DNA of 64,000 nt from Streptomyces xanthochromogenes (GTDB lineage Bacteria; Actinomycetota; Actinomycetes; Streptomycetales; Streptomycetaceae). The notes below the pieces were generated by a model. It was not told the DNA's origin, ran no database searches, and saw only the letters and a program-made list of their open reading frames with translations. A program made the position numbers and the translations under genes. The stretch spans positions 248,001-312,000 of the forward strand of contig NZ_BMUZ01000008.1 in assembly GCF_014650455.1 (NCBI RefSeq), in the 5' to 3' direction. Shown piece after piece: positions 33,454 through 43,300 of this stretch (positions are counted from its first letter, which is position 1; each line of letters begins with the position of its first letter).

Positions 33454-34299
33454 ATGGCCGTTGAGTACATCACCGCGATCGAGCCCGGGGTTGCCGACGT
33501 TCCGCGCCTCGCGGCCCGGGGCGTCACGGTCGGATACGGCGACCGGACCGTCATCGACGCCCTCGACGTGACGATCCCGCCGGGCGTGGTGACCACGATC
33601 ATCGGCCCCAACGGGTGTGGAAAGTCGACCCTGTTGAGGACCCTGACGCGCCTGCTCAAGCCCACCGCGGGATCGGTCGTCCTGGACGGTGAGGACATCG
33701 CCCGGCTGCGGACCCGGGACGTGGCGAAGAAGCTCGGGCTGCTGCCGCAGTCGCCGGTCGCGCCGGAGGGCCTGACCGTGGCCGACCTGGTCGCCAGGGG
33801 CCGTCATCCACACCAGAGTTGGCTGCGCCAGTGGTCCTCCGACGACGTCTCCGTCGTCGAGCGCGCGCTGGCCCTGACCGGCGTCTCCGACCTCGCCGAC
33901 CGCCCGGTCGACTCGCTCTCCGGGGGCCAGCGCCAGCGCGCCTGGATCTCGATGACGCTCGCTCAGGGCACCGACCTGCTGCTGCTCGACGAGCCCACCA
34001 CCTACCTCGACCTGGCGCACGCCATCGACGTACTGGACCTCGTCGACGACCTGCACGAGTCGGGCTGCACGGTGGTGATGGTGCTGCACGACCTGAACCT
34101 GGCCACCCGCTACAGCGACAACCTGATCGTGATGAAGGCGGGTTCGGTCCTCGCCCAGGGCCACCCGCGCGATGTGGTGACCCCCGAGCTGCTGCACGAG
34201 GCGTTCGGTCTGCGGGCACAGGTCGTCCAGGACCCGGTGGGCGACCGCCCGCTGATCGTGCCGATCGGCCGCACCCACGTTCCGGGACTGGGCGGCTGA
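33454..34299 (+). CDS. cchE: Coelichelin uptake ATPase
   Basis: A 281-residue ABC ATPase with all motifs intact: Walker A GPNGCGKSTLLR, Q-loop LLPQSPVAPEGLTV, signature LSGGQRQRAWISM, Walker B LLLLDEPTTYLDL and H-loop VLHDLNLATR. This is the FepC/FhuC type. It energises CchC-CchD import of ferri-coelichelin. The start follows GAGGGGGAGTC. Confidence 0.92.
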   Translation: MAVEYITAIEPGVADVPRLAARGVTVGYGDRTVIDALDVTIPPGVVTTIIGPNGCGKSTLLRTLTRLLKPTAGSVVLDGEDIARLRTRDVAKKLGLLPQSPVAPEGLTVADLVARGRHPHQSWLRQWSSDDVSVVERALALTGVSDLADRPVDSLSGGQRQRAWISMTLAQGTDLLLLDEPTTYLDLAHAIDVLDLVDDLHESGCTVVMVLHDLNLATRYSDNLIVMKAGSVLAQGHPRDVVTPELLHEAFGLRAQVVQDPVGDRPLIVPIGRTHVPGLGG

Positions 34300-34318
34300 C
34301 GCATACACGTACGGAAAC

Positions 34319-34337
34319 TTAGGCTAGGCTCACCTTA
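34319..34337. promoter_or_regulatory. Iron box upstream of cchF
   Basis: TTAGGCTAGGCTCACCTTA differs from the consensus TTAGGTTAGGCTCACCTAA at two positions. It lies 73 bases before the cchF start in the cchE-cchF gap. Confidence 0.88.
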
Positions 34338-34409
34338 CTTACGCGGATTAAGGTGTGCCTGCCCCGATGCGGGGCCGCGGGCGGACCGTACGAAAGCAAG
34401 GGATTCCGG

Positions 34410-35471
34410 ATGCTCCTCGACCGATCGACACCTATGAAGTCCTGGCGGCGGCTGGCGGCGACCGTGTCCGTCGCGGCCCTCGGCGCGGGGCTCCTGGCCG
34501 GGTGCGGTTCCGACTCGTCGGACAAGGGCGCGGACAGGAGCGACGGCGCCAACTCCGCCGCCTCCTCCGGTGCGTTCCCGGCCACCGTGGAGCACGCCTT
34601 CGGATCCACGAAGATCGACAAGGCACCCCAGCGGGTCGTGACCGTCGGCTACACCGACGACCAGGACGTCCTGGCGCTCGGCGTGAAGCCCGTCGGCATG
34701 GTCGACCAGTACCCGAACCCGGCCGGCCAGAGCCCCGACATCAACACGCAGTGGCCCTGGGTGAAGGACAAGTGGGGCAGCGCCAAGCCCGACGTCATCA
34801 TGAACAACGGCGACGCGGGCCCCAACTTCGAGAAGATCGCGGCCCTTCGGCCCGACCTGATCGTCGCGGTCTACTCCGAGATCGACAAGACCGCCTACGA
34901 CAAGCTCTCCAAGATCGCCCCGACGGTGGCCCGCACGAAGGCGGAGAAGGAGCCGTTCAGCGCTCCGTGGCAGGACAACGCCCTCCACATCGCCAAGGCG
35001 CTCGGCAAGGCCGACGAGGGCAAGCAGATGGTGCAGGGCATCCAGGACAAGCTCGCCGGGGTCAAGAAGGCGCACCCCGAGTTCGCCAACCAGACCGCCG
35101 TCGCGCTGTCCTGGTACAAGAACTCCGTCACGCCCTTCACCACCAAGGACGTACGCGGCCAGCTCCTGAGCGGCATGGGCTTCAAGGGGCAGACCGAGAT
35201 CGACAAGATCGCCGGAGCCGACTTCTCCACGCAGCTGTCCCCGGAGCGCATGGACCTGGTCGACGTCGACCGCGTTTTCGCCATCAACGACAAGGCCGAC
35301 ACGGACGCCCTCAAGAAGGACAAGCTCTTCTCCAACCTGAAGGTCTCCAAGGCGAACAAGGTCTCCTACCTGCTCGACAGCGAGGGCCCGGCGGCCGGCG
35401 CGGCGATGTCGCAGGCGACCCTGCTCTCCCTGCCGTACGCGATCGACCAGCTCGTCAAGTCGGTCGGCTAG
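34410..35471 (+). CDS. cchF: Ferri-coelichelin-binding lipoprotein
   Basis: A 353-residue substrate-binding lipoprotein. The signal peptide ends in the lipobox LLAGCGSDSS, so Cys would be lipidated. The mature part has the two-lobe TroA/FepB layout (PQRVVTVGYTDDQDVLALGVKPVGMVDQY, LRPDLIVAVYSEID). ATG 34410 has AAGGGA at good distance. It captures ferri-coelichelin outside the cell for CchCDE. The cchG start follows 3 bases after its stop. Confidence 0.92.
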   Translation: MLLDRSTPMKSWRRLAATVSVAALGAGLLAGCGSDSSDKGADRSDGANSAASSGAFPATVEHAFGSTKIDKAPQRVVTVGYTDDQDVLALGVKPVGMVDQYPNPAGQSPDINTQWPWVKDKWGSAKPDVIMNNGDAGPNFEKIAALRPDLIVAVYSEIDKTAYDKLSKIAPTVARTKAEKEPFSAPWQDNALHIAKALGKADEGKQMVQGIQDKLAGVKKAHPEFANQTAVALSWYKNSVTPFTTKDVRGQLLSGMGFKGQTEIDKIAGADFSTQLSPERMDLVDVDRVFAINDKADTDALKKDKLFSNLKVSKANKVSYLLDSEGPAAGAAMSQATLLSLPYAIDQLVKSVG

Positions 35472-35473
35472 GC

Positions 35474-37261
35474 GTGAGCGCCACCGACACACGCGTCGCC
35501 CCGGCCACCTTGCGCACGACGGGCGGCCGTGAGGCGGCCCGGTGGGTCGTGGCCAACTGCCGCGACATGCCCTGGCTGACGACCGCCACCGTGCTGAGCA
35601 CGGTGGCGGGGGCGGCGCTCCAGATGCTCCCGGTGCTCCTGCTCGGCCGGGTGGTCGACGGGGTGACCGGGGGCCAGCCGCGTTCGGCCCTGGTCACGAC
35701 GGGGGTGGTGATGGTGGCCGCCGCGCTGCTCGGCGCGGCGGCCACCGCCGTGTCCACCTACCTGATCGGACGGCTCGGCGCCGATCTGCTCGCCCAACTG
35801 CGCGAAGGGGCCGTCCGGGCCGTCCTCGGGATGCCCATCGCCCGGGTCGAACAGGTGGGCCGCGGCGACGTCCTGTCCCGGGTCGGCGACGATGTCGCCG
35901 TCCTGTCCAAGGGCATCCGGTCGGCCATTCCCACGGTGTTCTCCGCGGGCGTGCTCGTCGCCGTCGCCACGATCGGCATGTTCGGGCTCGACTGGCACCT
36001 GGGCCTCGCGGGAGCCTGCGCGCTGCCCGCCTACGCGCTGGCCCTGCGCTGGTACCTGCCCAGGTCCGCCCCGCTCTACCGCAAACAGAGGCTCGCCCAG
36101 GCCGATCGCGCGCAGGCGCTGATCAGTGGTCTGAACGGGATCGACACGGTGCGGGCGTACCGCCTCGAAGGCGCGTTCCGCGAGAAGGTGGCCGACGACT
36201 CGAAGCGGGTGCGGGACTACGGCATCGAGGTGTTCCGCTTCTTCGGCCGGTTCGTCGGCCGGGAGAACCGCGCGGAGTTCATCGGCCTGGTGCTGATCCT
36301 CGTGGTCGGTTTCGTGCTCCTGGAGACCGGTTCCGCGAGCCTCGGTGACGTGTCGACGGCCCCGCTGGTGTTCCACCGCCTGTTCACTCCGCTCGGCGCG
36401 ATCATGTTCACCTTCGACGAGGCGCAGAAGTCGGGCGCCAGCCTGACCCGGCTCGTCGGGGTGCTGACCGAGCCGGCGGCGGAGCGTCTGGTCGGCCAGG
36501 CGGACTCCGCGCCGCGGGACGGCACTTCGTACCCGGTGACGGTCGAGGGGCTGACGTTCACCTACCCCGGGACGGACGAACCGGTCCTGCGGGACGTCGG
36601 GTTGTCCATCCCGGCCGGGGGTTCCCTGGCCCTGGTGGGGGCGACGGGCGCCGGCAAGACGACGCTGGCCGCGCTCATCGCCGGCATCGAGACCCCGGGG
36701 GCCGGTTCGGTGCGCATCGGGTCGACCGATCTCGCCGATCTGGACGAGGTCGGCGCGCGGGCGCTGGTGAGCGTGCTGACCCAGGAGACCCACGTCTTCT
36801 CCGGTCCGCTCGCCGACGACCTGAGGCTCGCCGCACCGCAGGCGAGCGACGCCGAACTCACCGCGGCCCTGCGCACGGTGGGCGCCGACGGATGGGTGGA
36901 GGCGCTGCCCGACGGGCTCTACACGACGGTCGGCGAGGGCGGTGAACGCCTCGACGGCATGAAGGTCGCCCATGTCGCGCTGGCCCGGCTCGTGCTGGGC
37001 CGGGCGCCGGTGGTGGTGCTCGACGAGTCGACCGCGGAGGCCGGCAGCGAGGGGGCCGCCGAACTGGAGCGTGCCGTTCAGGCCGCCTGCGCGGGCCGCA
37101 CCACCCTGTTCGTGGCCCATCGGCTGACCCAGGCGATGGCAGCCGACCGGATCGCCGTGCTCGACGCGGGGCGGGTCGTGGAGCAGGGCACGCACGAGGA
37201 GTTGGTGGCCCTGGGCGGCCGTTACGCACGACTCTGGCGGGCCTGGAGAGAGGGTAGTTAG
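35474..37261 (+). CDS. cchG: ABC exporter half-transporter with degenerate signature motif
   Basis: A 595-residue membrane-ATPase fusion with six helices, then the ATPase. Walker A is intact (GATGAGKTT, Lys395), as are the Q-loop (LTQETHVFSG), Walker B with catalytic Glu (VVVLDEST) and the H-loop (VAHRLTQA). The signature that should read LSGGQ is LDGMK (GGERLDGMKVAHVALARLVL). Alone it could not form a normal ATP sandwich. CchI has the opposite defects, so the pair probably forms one heterodimer that exports coelichelin. GTG 35474 is the first start after cchF. Confidence 0.88.
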   Translation: MSATDTRVAPATLRTTGGREAARWVVANCRDMPWLTTATVLSTVAGAALQMLPVLLLGRVVDGVTGGQPRSALVTTGVVMVAAALLGAAATAVSTYLIGRLGADLLAQLREGAVRAVLGMPIARVEQVGRGDVLSRVGDDVAVLSKGIRSAIPTVFSAGVLVAVATIGMFGLDWHLGLAGACALPAYALALRWYLPRSAPLYRKQRLAQADRAQALISGLNGIDTVRAYRLEGAFREKVADDSKRVRDYGIEVFRFFGRFVGRENRAEFIGLVLILVVGFVLLETGSASLGDVSTAPLVFHRLFTPLGAIMFTFDEAQKSGASLTRLVGVLTEPAAERLVGQADSAPRDGTSYPVTVEGLTFTYPGTDEPVLRDVGLSIPAGGSLALVGATGAGKTTLAALIAGIETPGAGSVRIGSTDLADLDEVGARALVSVLTQETHVFSGPLADDLRLAAPQASDAELTAALRTVGADGWVEALPDGLYTTVGEGGERLDGMKVAHVALARLVLGRAPVVVLDESTAEAGSEGAAELERAVQAACAGRTTLFVAHRLTQAMAADRIAVLDAGRVVEQGTHEELVALGGRYARLWRAWREGS

Positions 37262-37291
37262 GTAACCCTAATTTAGGTTAGGGTTACCTTC
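37260..37291. promoter_or_regulatory. Palindromic double iron box upstream of cchH
   Basis: AGGTAACCCTAA (37260-37271) and TTAGGGTTACCT (37278-37289) are perfect 12-bp arms around TTTAGG. A 19-base iron-box match, TTAGGTTAGGGTTACCTTC, occupies 37273-37291, and the mirror half overlaps the cchG stop. The arrangement could bind two repressor dimers just before the NRPS gene. Confidence 0.82.
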
Positions 37292-37318
37292 GTGCCTTGG
37301 AAGGGTGTTGAGTCTTCA

Positions 37319-40300
37319 ATGATGGAACCGAGCGCTCGTCTCGTGCTGTTCTCTCCCGCGCGGCTGGCCGATGTGCGCCGGCGTCTGGGCGACTACTCCG
37401 ACCGGACCGTCGCCGAGGCGGCCGCCATCGGTCTCGCCCACTGGGCGTCGGGCCGGAGCCCGGACGGCATGGACCTGACTCCCGGCACCCTGTTCGCGGA
37501 CGTCCTCGACCGGGTCGGCAACGGCGTTGCCGCGAGCGGTGGTTGGCAGGTCGGCGAAGCCGCCCCCGACGGCATCCGCATCGCCGTGCCCGAGGGCGTC
37601 GAGCTCCGCGACGCCCAGCGCGCGCTCGACGACCTGGCCGACTTCCCGGACCGGCCCATCGCCACCATCGCCCCCTCGGGCCTGCCGGAGCGCCTGGCGG
37701 CCCTCGCCGGATGGAACGACACCGACGCGGACCGGGTCCGGCCGACCATCGTGGAGATGTTCCGCGAGCAGGTACGGCTCAGGCCCGACGCGGTCGCCAT
37801 CGTGGACGAACACCGCTCGCTGACCTACCGCGAAGCCGCCGAGAAGTCGGCCCAACTGGCCCATCACCTCAGGGGACTCGGGCTCTCGGCCGAGCAGGTC
37901 GTCGGCATCTCGCTCGGCCGCTCGGCCGAGATGGTGCTCGGCCTGCTCGGTGTGCTCCAGGCCGGCTGCGCGTTCGTGCCGCTCGATCCCCAGTGGCCCG
38001 CGGCGCGCCGCGCCGTCGTCATCGACGACGCGCGGGTCGCGGTGCAGCTGAACGGCTCCGGCGAGCACGACCCGGCCGAACCGGCCGCCGTCGCCGTCGA
38101 CCTCGACGACTGGCAGCACGGCGCCCACCCCGTCGAGGACCCCCAAGTCGCCGTCCACGGCGACGCGTTGGCCTACGTGATCTTCACGTCCGGCTCGACC
38201 GGCCGCCCCAAGGGCGCGATGATCCGGCACGAGGCGATCAGCGAGCGCCTGCTGTGGCAGGTCGACGAGATCCTGCACTTCGGCCACGACGACGCCTCGC
38301 TCTTCAAGGCGCCGCTGTCCTTCGACATATCCATCAACGAGATCTTCCTGCCGCTGGTGTGCGGCGCCCGGCTCGTGATCCTGCGCCCCGGCGGCGAGCG
38401 CGACCCGCACCACATGCTGAGCGTGATCGCCGAACAGCGCGTCACCTTCACCTACCTCGTGTCGTCGATGCTCGACGTCCTCCTGGAGATCGCGGGCGAC
38501 TCCGACCGCCTCGACAGCCTGCGGCACGTGTGGTGCGGCGGCGAGGTGCTCACCCCCGAGCTGTACGAGCGGTTCCGCACCCGGCTCGGCATCCCCATGT
38601 ACCACGGCTACGGTCCCGCCGAGACGACCATCGGCGTCTCCCACGTCATCTACCGGGGCCGGGCGGAACGCCTGTCGACCTCGATCGGCCGGGCCAACCC
38701 CAACACCCAGCTGTACGTCCTGGACGACGAGCTGCGCCCGGTCCCGACCGGAGTCGGCGGCGAACTCTACGTGGGCGGCTTCCTGTTGGGGCGCGGCTAC
38801 GTGGGCGCCCCGGGACTGACCGCGTCACGGTTCGTCGCCAACCCCTTCGCGAACGACGGATCGCGGCTCTACCGCACCGGCGACCTGGCCCGGTACGCGC
38901 CGGACGGCTCGCTCGACTTCCTGGGCCGGGCCGACAACCAGGTCAAGATCCGCGGCATGCGGCTCGAACTGGAGGACGTCGAGGCCGGTCTCGCCGAGCA
39001 CCCCGGAGTACGGCACACCTGCGTCGTAGCCCGGAAGAACAGCGCCGGCGGCACCTACCTCGTCGGATACGTGATCCCGGCCGCCGGGCACGAGAACCTG
39101 CGCGCGGAAGAGGTCAAGGCCTGGGCCGCCGGCCACCTGGTGGAGTACATGGTGCCCGCCCACGTCGTCGTGATGCGGGAGTTCCCACTCACCGCGAACG
39201 GCAAGCTGGACCGGCGCGCGCTGCCCGAGCCCGAGATCGTGACGGGCTCCTTCGTGCGGCCCTCCACCGACGACGAGCGGGCCGTGTGCGAGGCCGTCGC
39301 CGCCGTGCTGCGCCTCGACGAAGTCGGTGTCGACCAGGACTTCTTCCAGCTCGGCGGGGACAGCATCCTCGCCATCTCGCTGCTGAGCGCGCTGCGCGAG
39401 GCGGGCCTCTACGTCAGCGCGGGCCAGATCTTCGCCAACAGCGTGCTCGGTGCGCTGGCGGCGGTCGCGAGCCGCGAGGACGTGAGCGGGGTGGACCACG
39501 CCGACGTCGCCACCGGCCCCGTCACCGGCTCGCCCATCGTCCAGTGGCTCGGCGAGAACACCGACGCGGTCGACGGCTTCGTCCAGTCCGTCGTCCTGAA
39601 CACTCCGGCCGACCTCACCGCCGACACCCTCGACGCCGTGCTCACCGCCGTCGTGACCCGCCACGACATGCTGCGCGCCCGGCTGGTGCGCGGGGACCGC
39701 TGGAGCTTCGACATCCCCGAGGCCGACACGGCCACGGCCGGCTGGCAGGAGAGCGACCGTCCGCTCGACGCTTGCGTGGCCCTCGCGACCGACGCGCTCG
39801 CCCCGGACGACGGCGTGATGCTGCGGGCCGTCTGGCGCCGCGCGGCACGCCAACTCGTCGTCGTCGTCCACCACGTGGTGATCGACGGGGTGTCCTGGCG
39901 CGTCCTGATGGACGACCTCGCCACGGCCTGGCGCCAGGCGGCCGCGGGCGAAGCGATCGAACTGCCCCCGGTGGGCACGTCGTTCCGGCGCTGGACCCAG
40001 CTCCTGGAGAGCGCGGACTTCGCCGCGGACCGCGCCCACTTCGAGCGCCCGCTGCCCGGGCCGGACGCACCGCTGGGCAGGCGGGCGCTGTCCGGGGCCG
40101 ACACGGTCGAGCGGGAGCGACAGCGGACCTTCACGGTCGGCCCCGACCTCACCGCCGCGCTGCTCGGCGAGGTCCCGGCACGGTTCCATGCGGGAGTCAA
40201 CGACGTCCTGCTGACCGCACTCGCCGTCACCCTCGCCCGCTGGCGCCGCGACCGCGGCCAGGACCAGACGTTCGCGCACATCGAGCTGGAGGGCCACGGA

Positions 40301-43300
40301 CGCGAAGGCCGCCACGTGGCGGGAACCGCCCGCGTGGAGCCGGACCTTTCGCGCACCGTCGGCTGGTTCACCACGCTGTTCCCGGTGACCGTGGACCCCG
40401 GCACGGCTCACGACTTCACCGCCCCCGGCTACCTGGCCGGCGCCCTCAAGGCGGTCAAGGAGGACCTCGCCCGCGTGCCGAGCAACGGCGTCTCCTACGG
40501 CGCCCTGCGCCACCTCGCCGACGCCTCCTTCGCCGCCCCCGCACCCCAGGTCCTCTTCAACTACCTGGGCCGCTTCGACGCGGGCGCCGCCGGGGACTGG
40601 CAACTGGCTGGCACCACCGGCCAGTTGGGCGAGAAGCGCGACCCGAGGATGCGCCTGCCGCGGCTCCTGGAGTTCAACGCGATCGCGGAACCCGCCGCCA
40701 GTGGCGCGTACGAACTCGTCACCACCGTCTCCTGGCCCGAGGGAATGTTCACCGACGAGGACGTGGAGACGCTCGGCGGGTACTTCCGCGACGCCCTCGC
40801 CGGACTCGCCGCGCTCGACCAGGGCGGCCACTCGCCCAGCGACTTCCCGCTGGTGCGGCTGACCCAGGCCGACGTCGACGCCCTGGACGGCCCCGAACTG
40901 CGCGACGTCCTGCCGCTGACCCCGCTCCAGGAAGGCCTGTACTTCCACTCGGTCTTCGACGACGACTCCGCGGGCAGCTACGTCGAGCAGCAACTCCTCA
41001 CGCTGGAGGGCGAGCTCGACGCCGGCCGGCTCCAGGCCGCGGCGGCCCGCCTGTTCGCCCTGTACCCGAACCTCGCCGCGCGGTTCGTCGCGCTCGCCGA
41101 CGGCCGGGTCGTCTCCGTCCTGGACGGCGGCGCGAAGACACCCTTCACCCTCCACGAGCGCCCCGGCATCACCGACGCGGAGATCCGCGACCACGCCGAG
41201 CGCGACCGCCGGGCCGGCTTCGACCTGGCCACCGGCCCGCTGATGCGGTTCACGCTGTTCACCGACCCGGAGGCGGGCCGCGCCGTCCTGGTGCAGACCG
41301 TGCACCACCTCATCGCCGACGGCTGGTCGGTGCCGCCGATGCTGCGCGCGCTGCTCGCCGAGTACCACGCGCCGGGGACCGTGTACCCGGTGGGCGGTTT
41401 CGCCGACTACGTCGGCTGGCTCGCGGGCCGCGACGCCGACGAGAGCGACCGGGTGTGGGCCGCCGAGCTGGCGGAGCTGCCGGGACCCTCCCTCGTCGCC
41501 AAGGAGCACACCCCCTCCGACCGGTTCGCCGACACCTGGGTGGAACCGGCGGACGACATCGACGCGGCCGTCCGCTCGGCCGGTGTGACGCTGAGCGTCG
41601 CCGTGCACAGCGCCTGGGCGCTGACCCTGGGCGGCATCCTCAAGTCCGACGACGTGGTGTTCGGCTCCACCGTCTCCGGCCGTGACGCGGACGTGCCCGG
41701 CATCGGCGACATGGTCGGTCTGTTCATCAACACCGTTCCGCTGCGCGCCCGTTGGGGCTCCGCCACCACGGCGCGCGAGCTGCTCGCCTCGGTGCGCGAA
41801 CACCAGGGCGCGGTCCTGCTGCACCAGCACGTCTCGCTCGCCCGGATCGGCCGCCGGGCCGGTGTCGGCTCCCTCTTCGACACCCTCGTGGTGTTCGACG
41901 TGGCGACCGACGTCACCGCCCTGCGCAGCCCCGGCGACACCCTGGCCGTCACCGCACTCGTCAACGAAGGAGCCCCGCACTACCCGCTCACGCTGGTCGT
42001 GGAGCGCACCCTCGACGGACGGCCCCGGTTCAACCTGATCTACGACGGCGAACTGCTGCGGGAGAGCGGCGCGCAGGACATCCTGCGCCGGTTCTCGGAC
42101 ACCCTCACCGGCCTCCTCGGCCGGCCCGACGCCCCGGCCGCCGACCTGGTGCCCCAGGGCGCCAAGGCCCCGGCGCCGATCACCCCGGTCACCCTCGGCG
42201 GCCTGTTCGACGCCGCGGCACGCCGGAACCCGGCCGCCACCGCCGTCACCCAGTGCGCCCTCGACGGCACCACCCGGTCGCTGACCTACGCCGAACTGGC
42301 CGCCGCCAAGGACGAGTTGGCCGCCGCCCTGCGCACGGCCGGAGTCCGCCCGGGCCGCCGGGTCGCCGTCGCGGTCCCGCGCACCATCGAGCAGGTCGTC
42401 GCCCTGGTCGCGATCGTCAGCGCGGGCGGCGCGTACGTACCGCTCGACACGGCGTACCCGGACGAGCGCCTTGAGTACGTCCTCGCGGACGCCGCGCCGC
42501 AGGTCGTCCTCGTCGACCCGGAGCAGCGCGAACGCTTCACGGGGCTCCTGGCGAAGGCCGGCGTCCCGGCCCGGGTCCTCGTGCAGGGCGACGAACTGCC
42601 GCAGGACACCGAGGAGGCCCCGACGCCCCCGGCCACCTGGCACGACCCGGCGTACGTGATCTACACCTCCGGTTCGACCGGCCGGCCCAAGGGCGTCGTC
42701 GTCCCGCACTCCGGCGTGGTGACCCTGCTCGCCAACACGGCGCCGGACATGGACTTCGGGCCGGCCGACGTGTGGGTGCAGTTCCACTCGTACTCCTTCG
42801 ACTTCGCGGTCTGGGAGCTGTGGGGCGCCCTGGTCCACGGCGGCGAACTGCTCGTGCCCGACTACGGGTTGACGCGTTCCCCGGTGGACTTCCGCCGTCT
42901 CGTGCACGAGCGCGGCGTGACCGTCCTCAACCAGACCCCCTCCGCCTTCTACCAGTTCGTCGAGGCCGACCGGCTCGCCGCCGAACCCCTCACCCGGCTG
43001 CGCCGCGTCGTCTTCGGCGGCGAGGCCCTCGACCTCGGGCGCCTGCGCGGCTGGGTCGAGCGGTACGGCACCGGCTCGCCCGAGCTGGTCAACATGTACG
43101 GGATCACCGAGACCACCGTGCACGTGACCCACCGGGTCCTGACCGACGACGACTTCGGTCCCGGCGACGAGGTCAGCCCCATCGGAGGCGCCCTGCCCGG
43201 CCTCGTCACCCATCTGCTCGACGACCGGCTGGTGCCGGTGCCGCCGGGCCAGGAGGGCGCCATCTACGTGGCCGGCGACCAGGTGTCGCTCGGCTACCTG

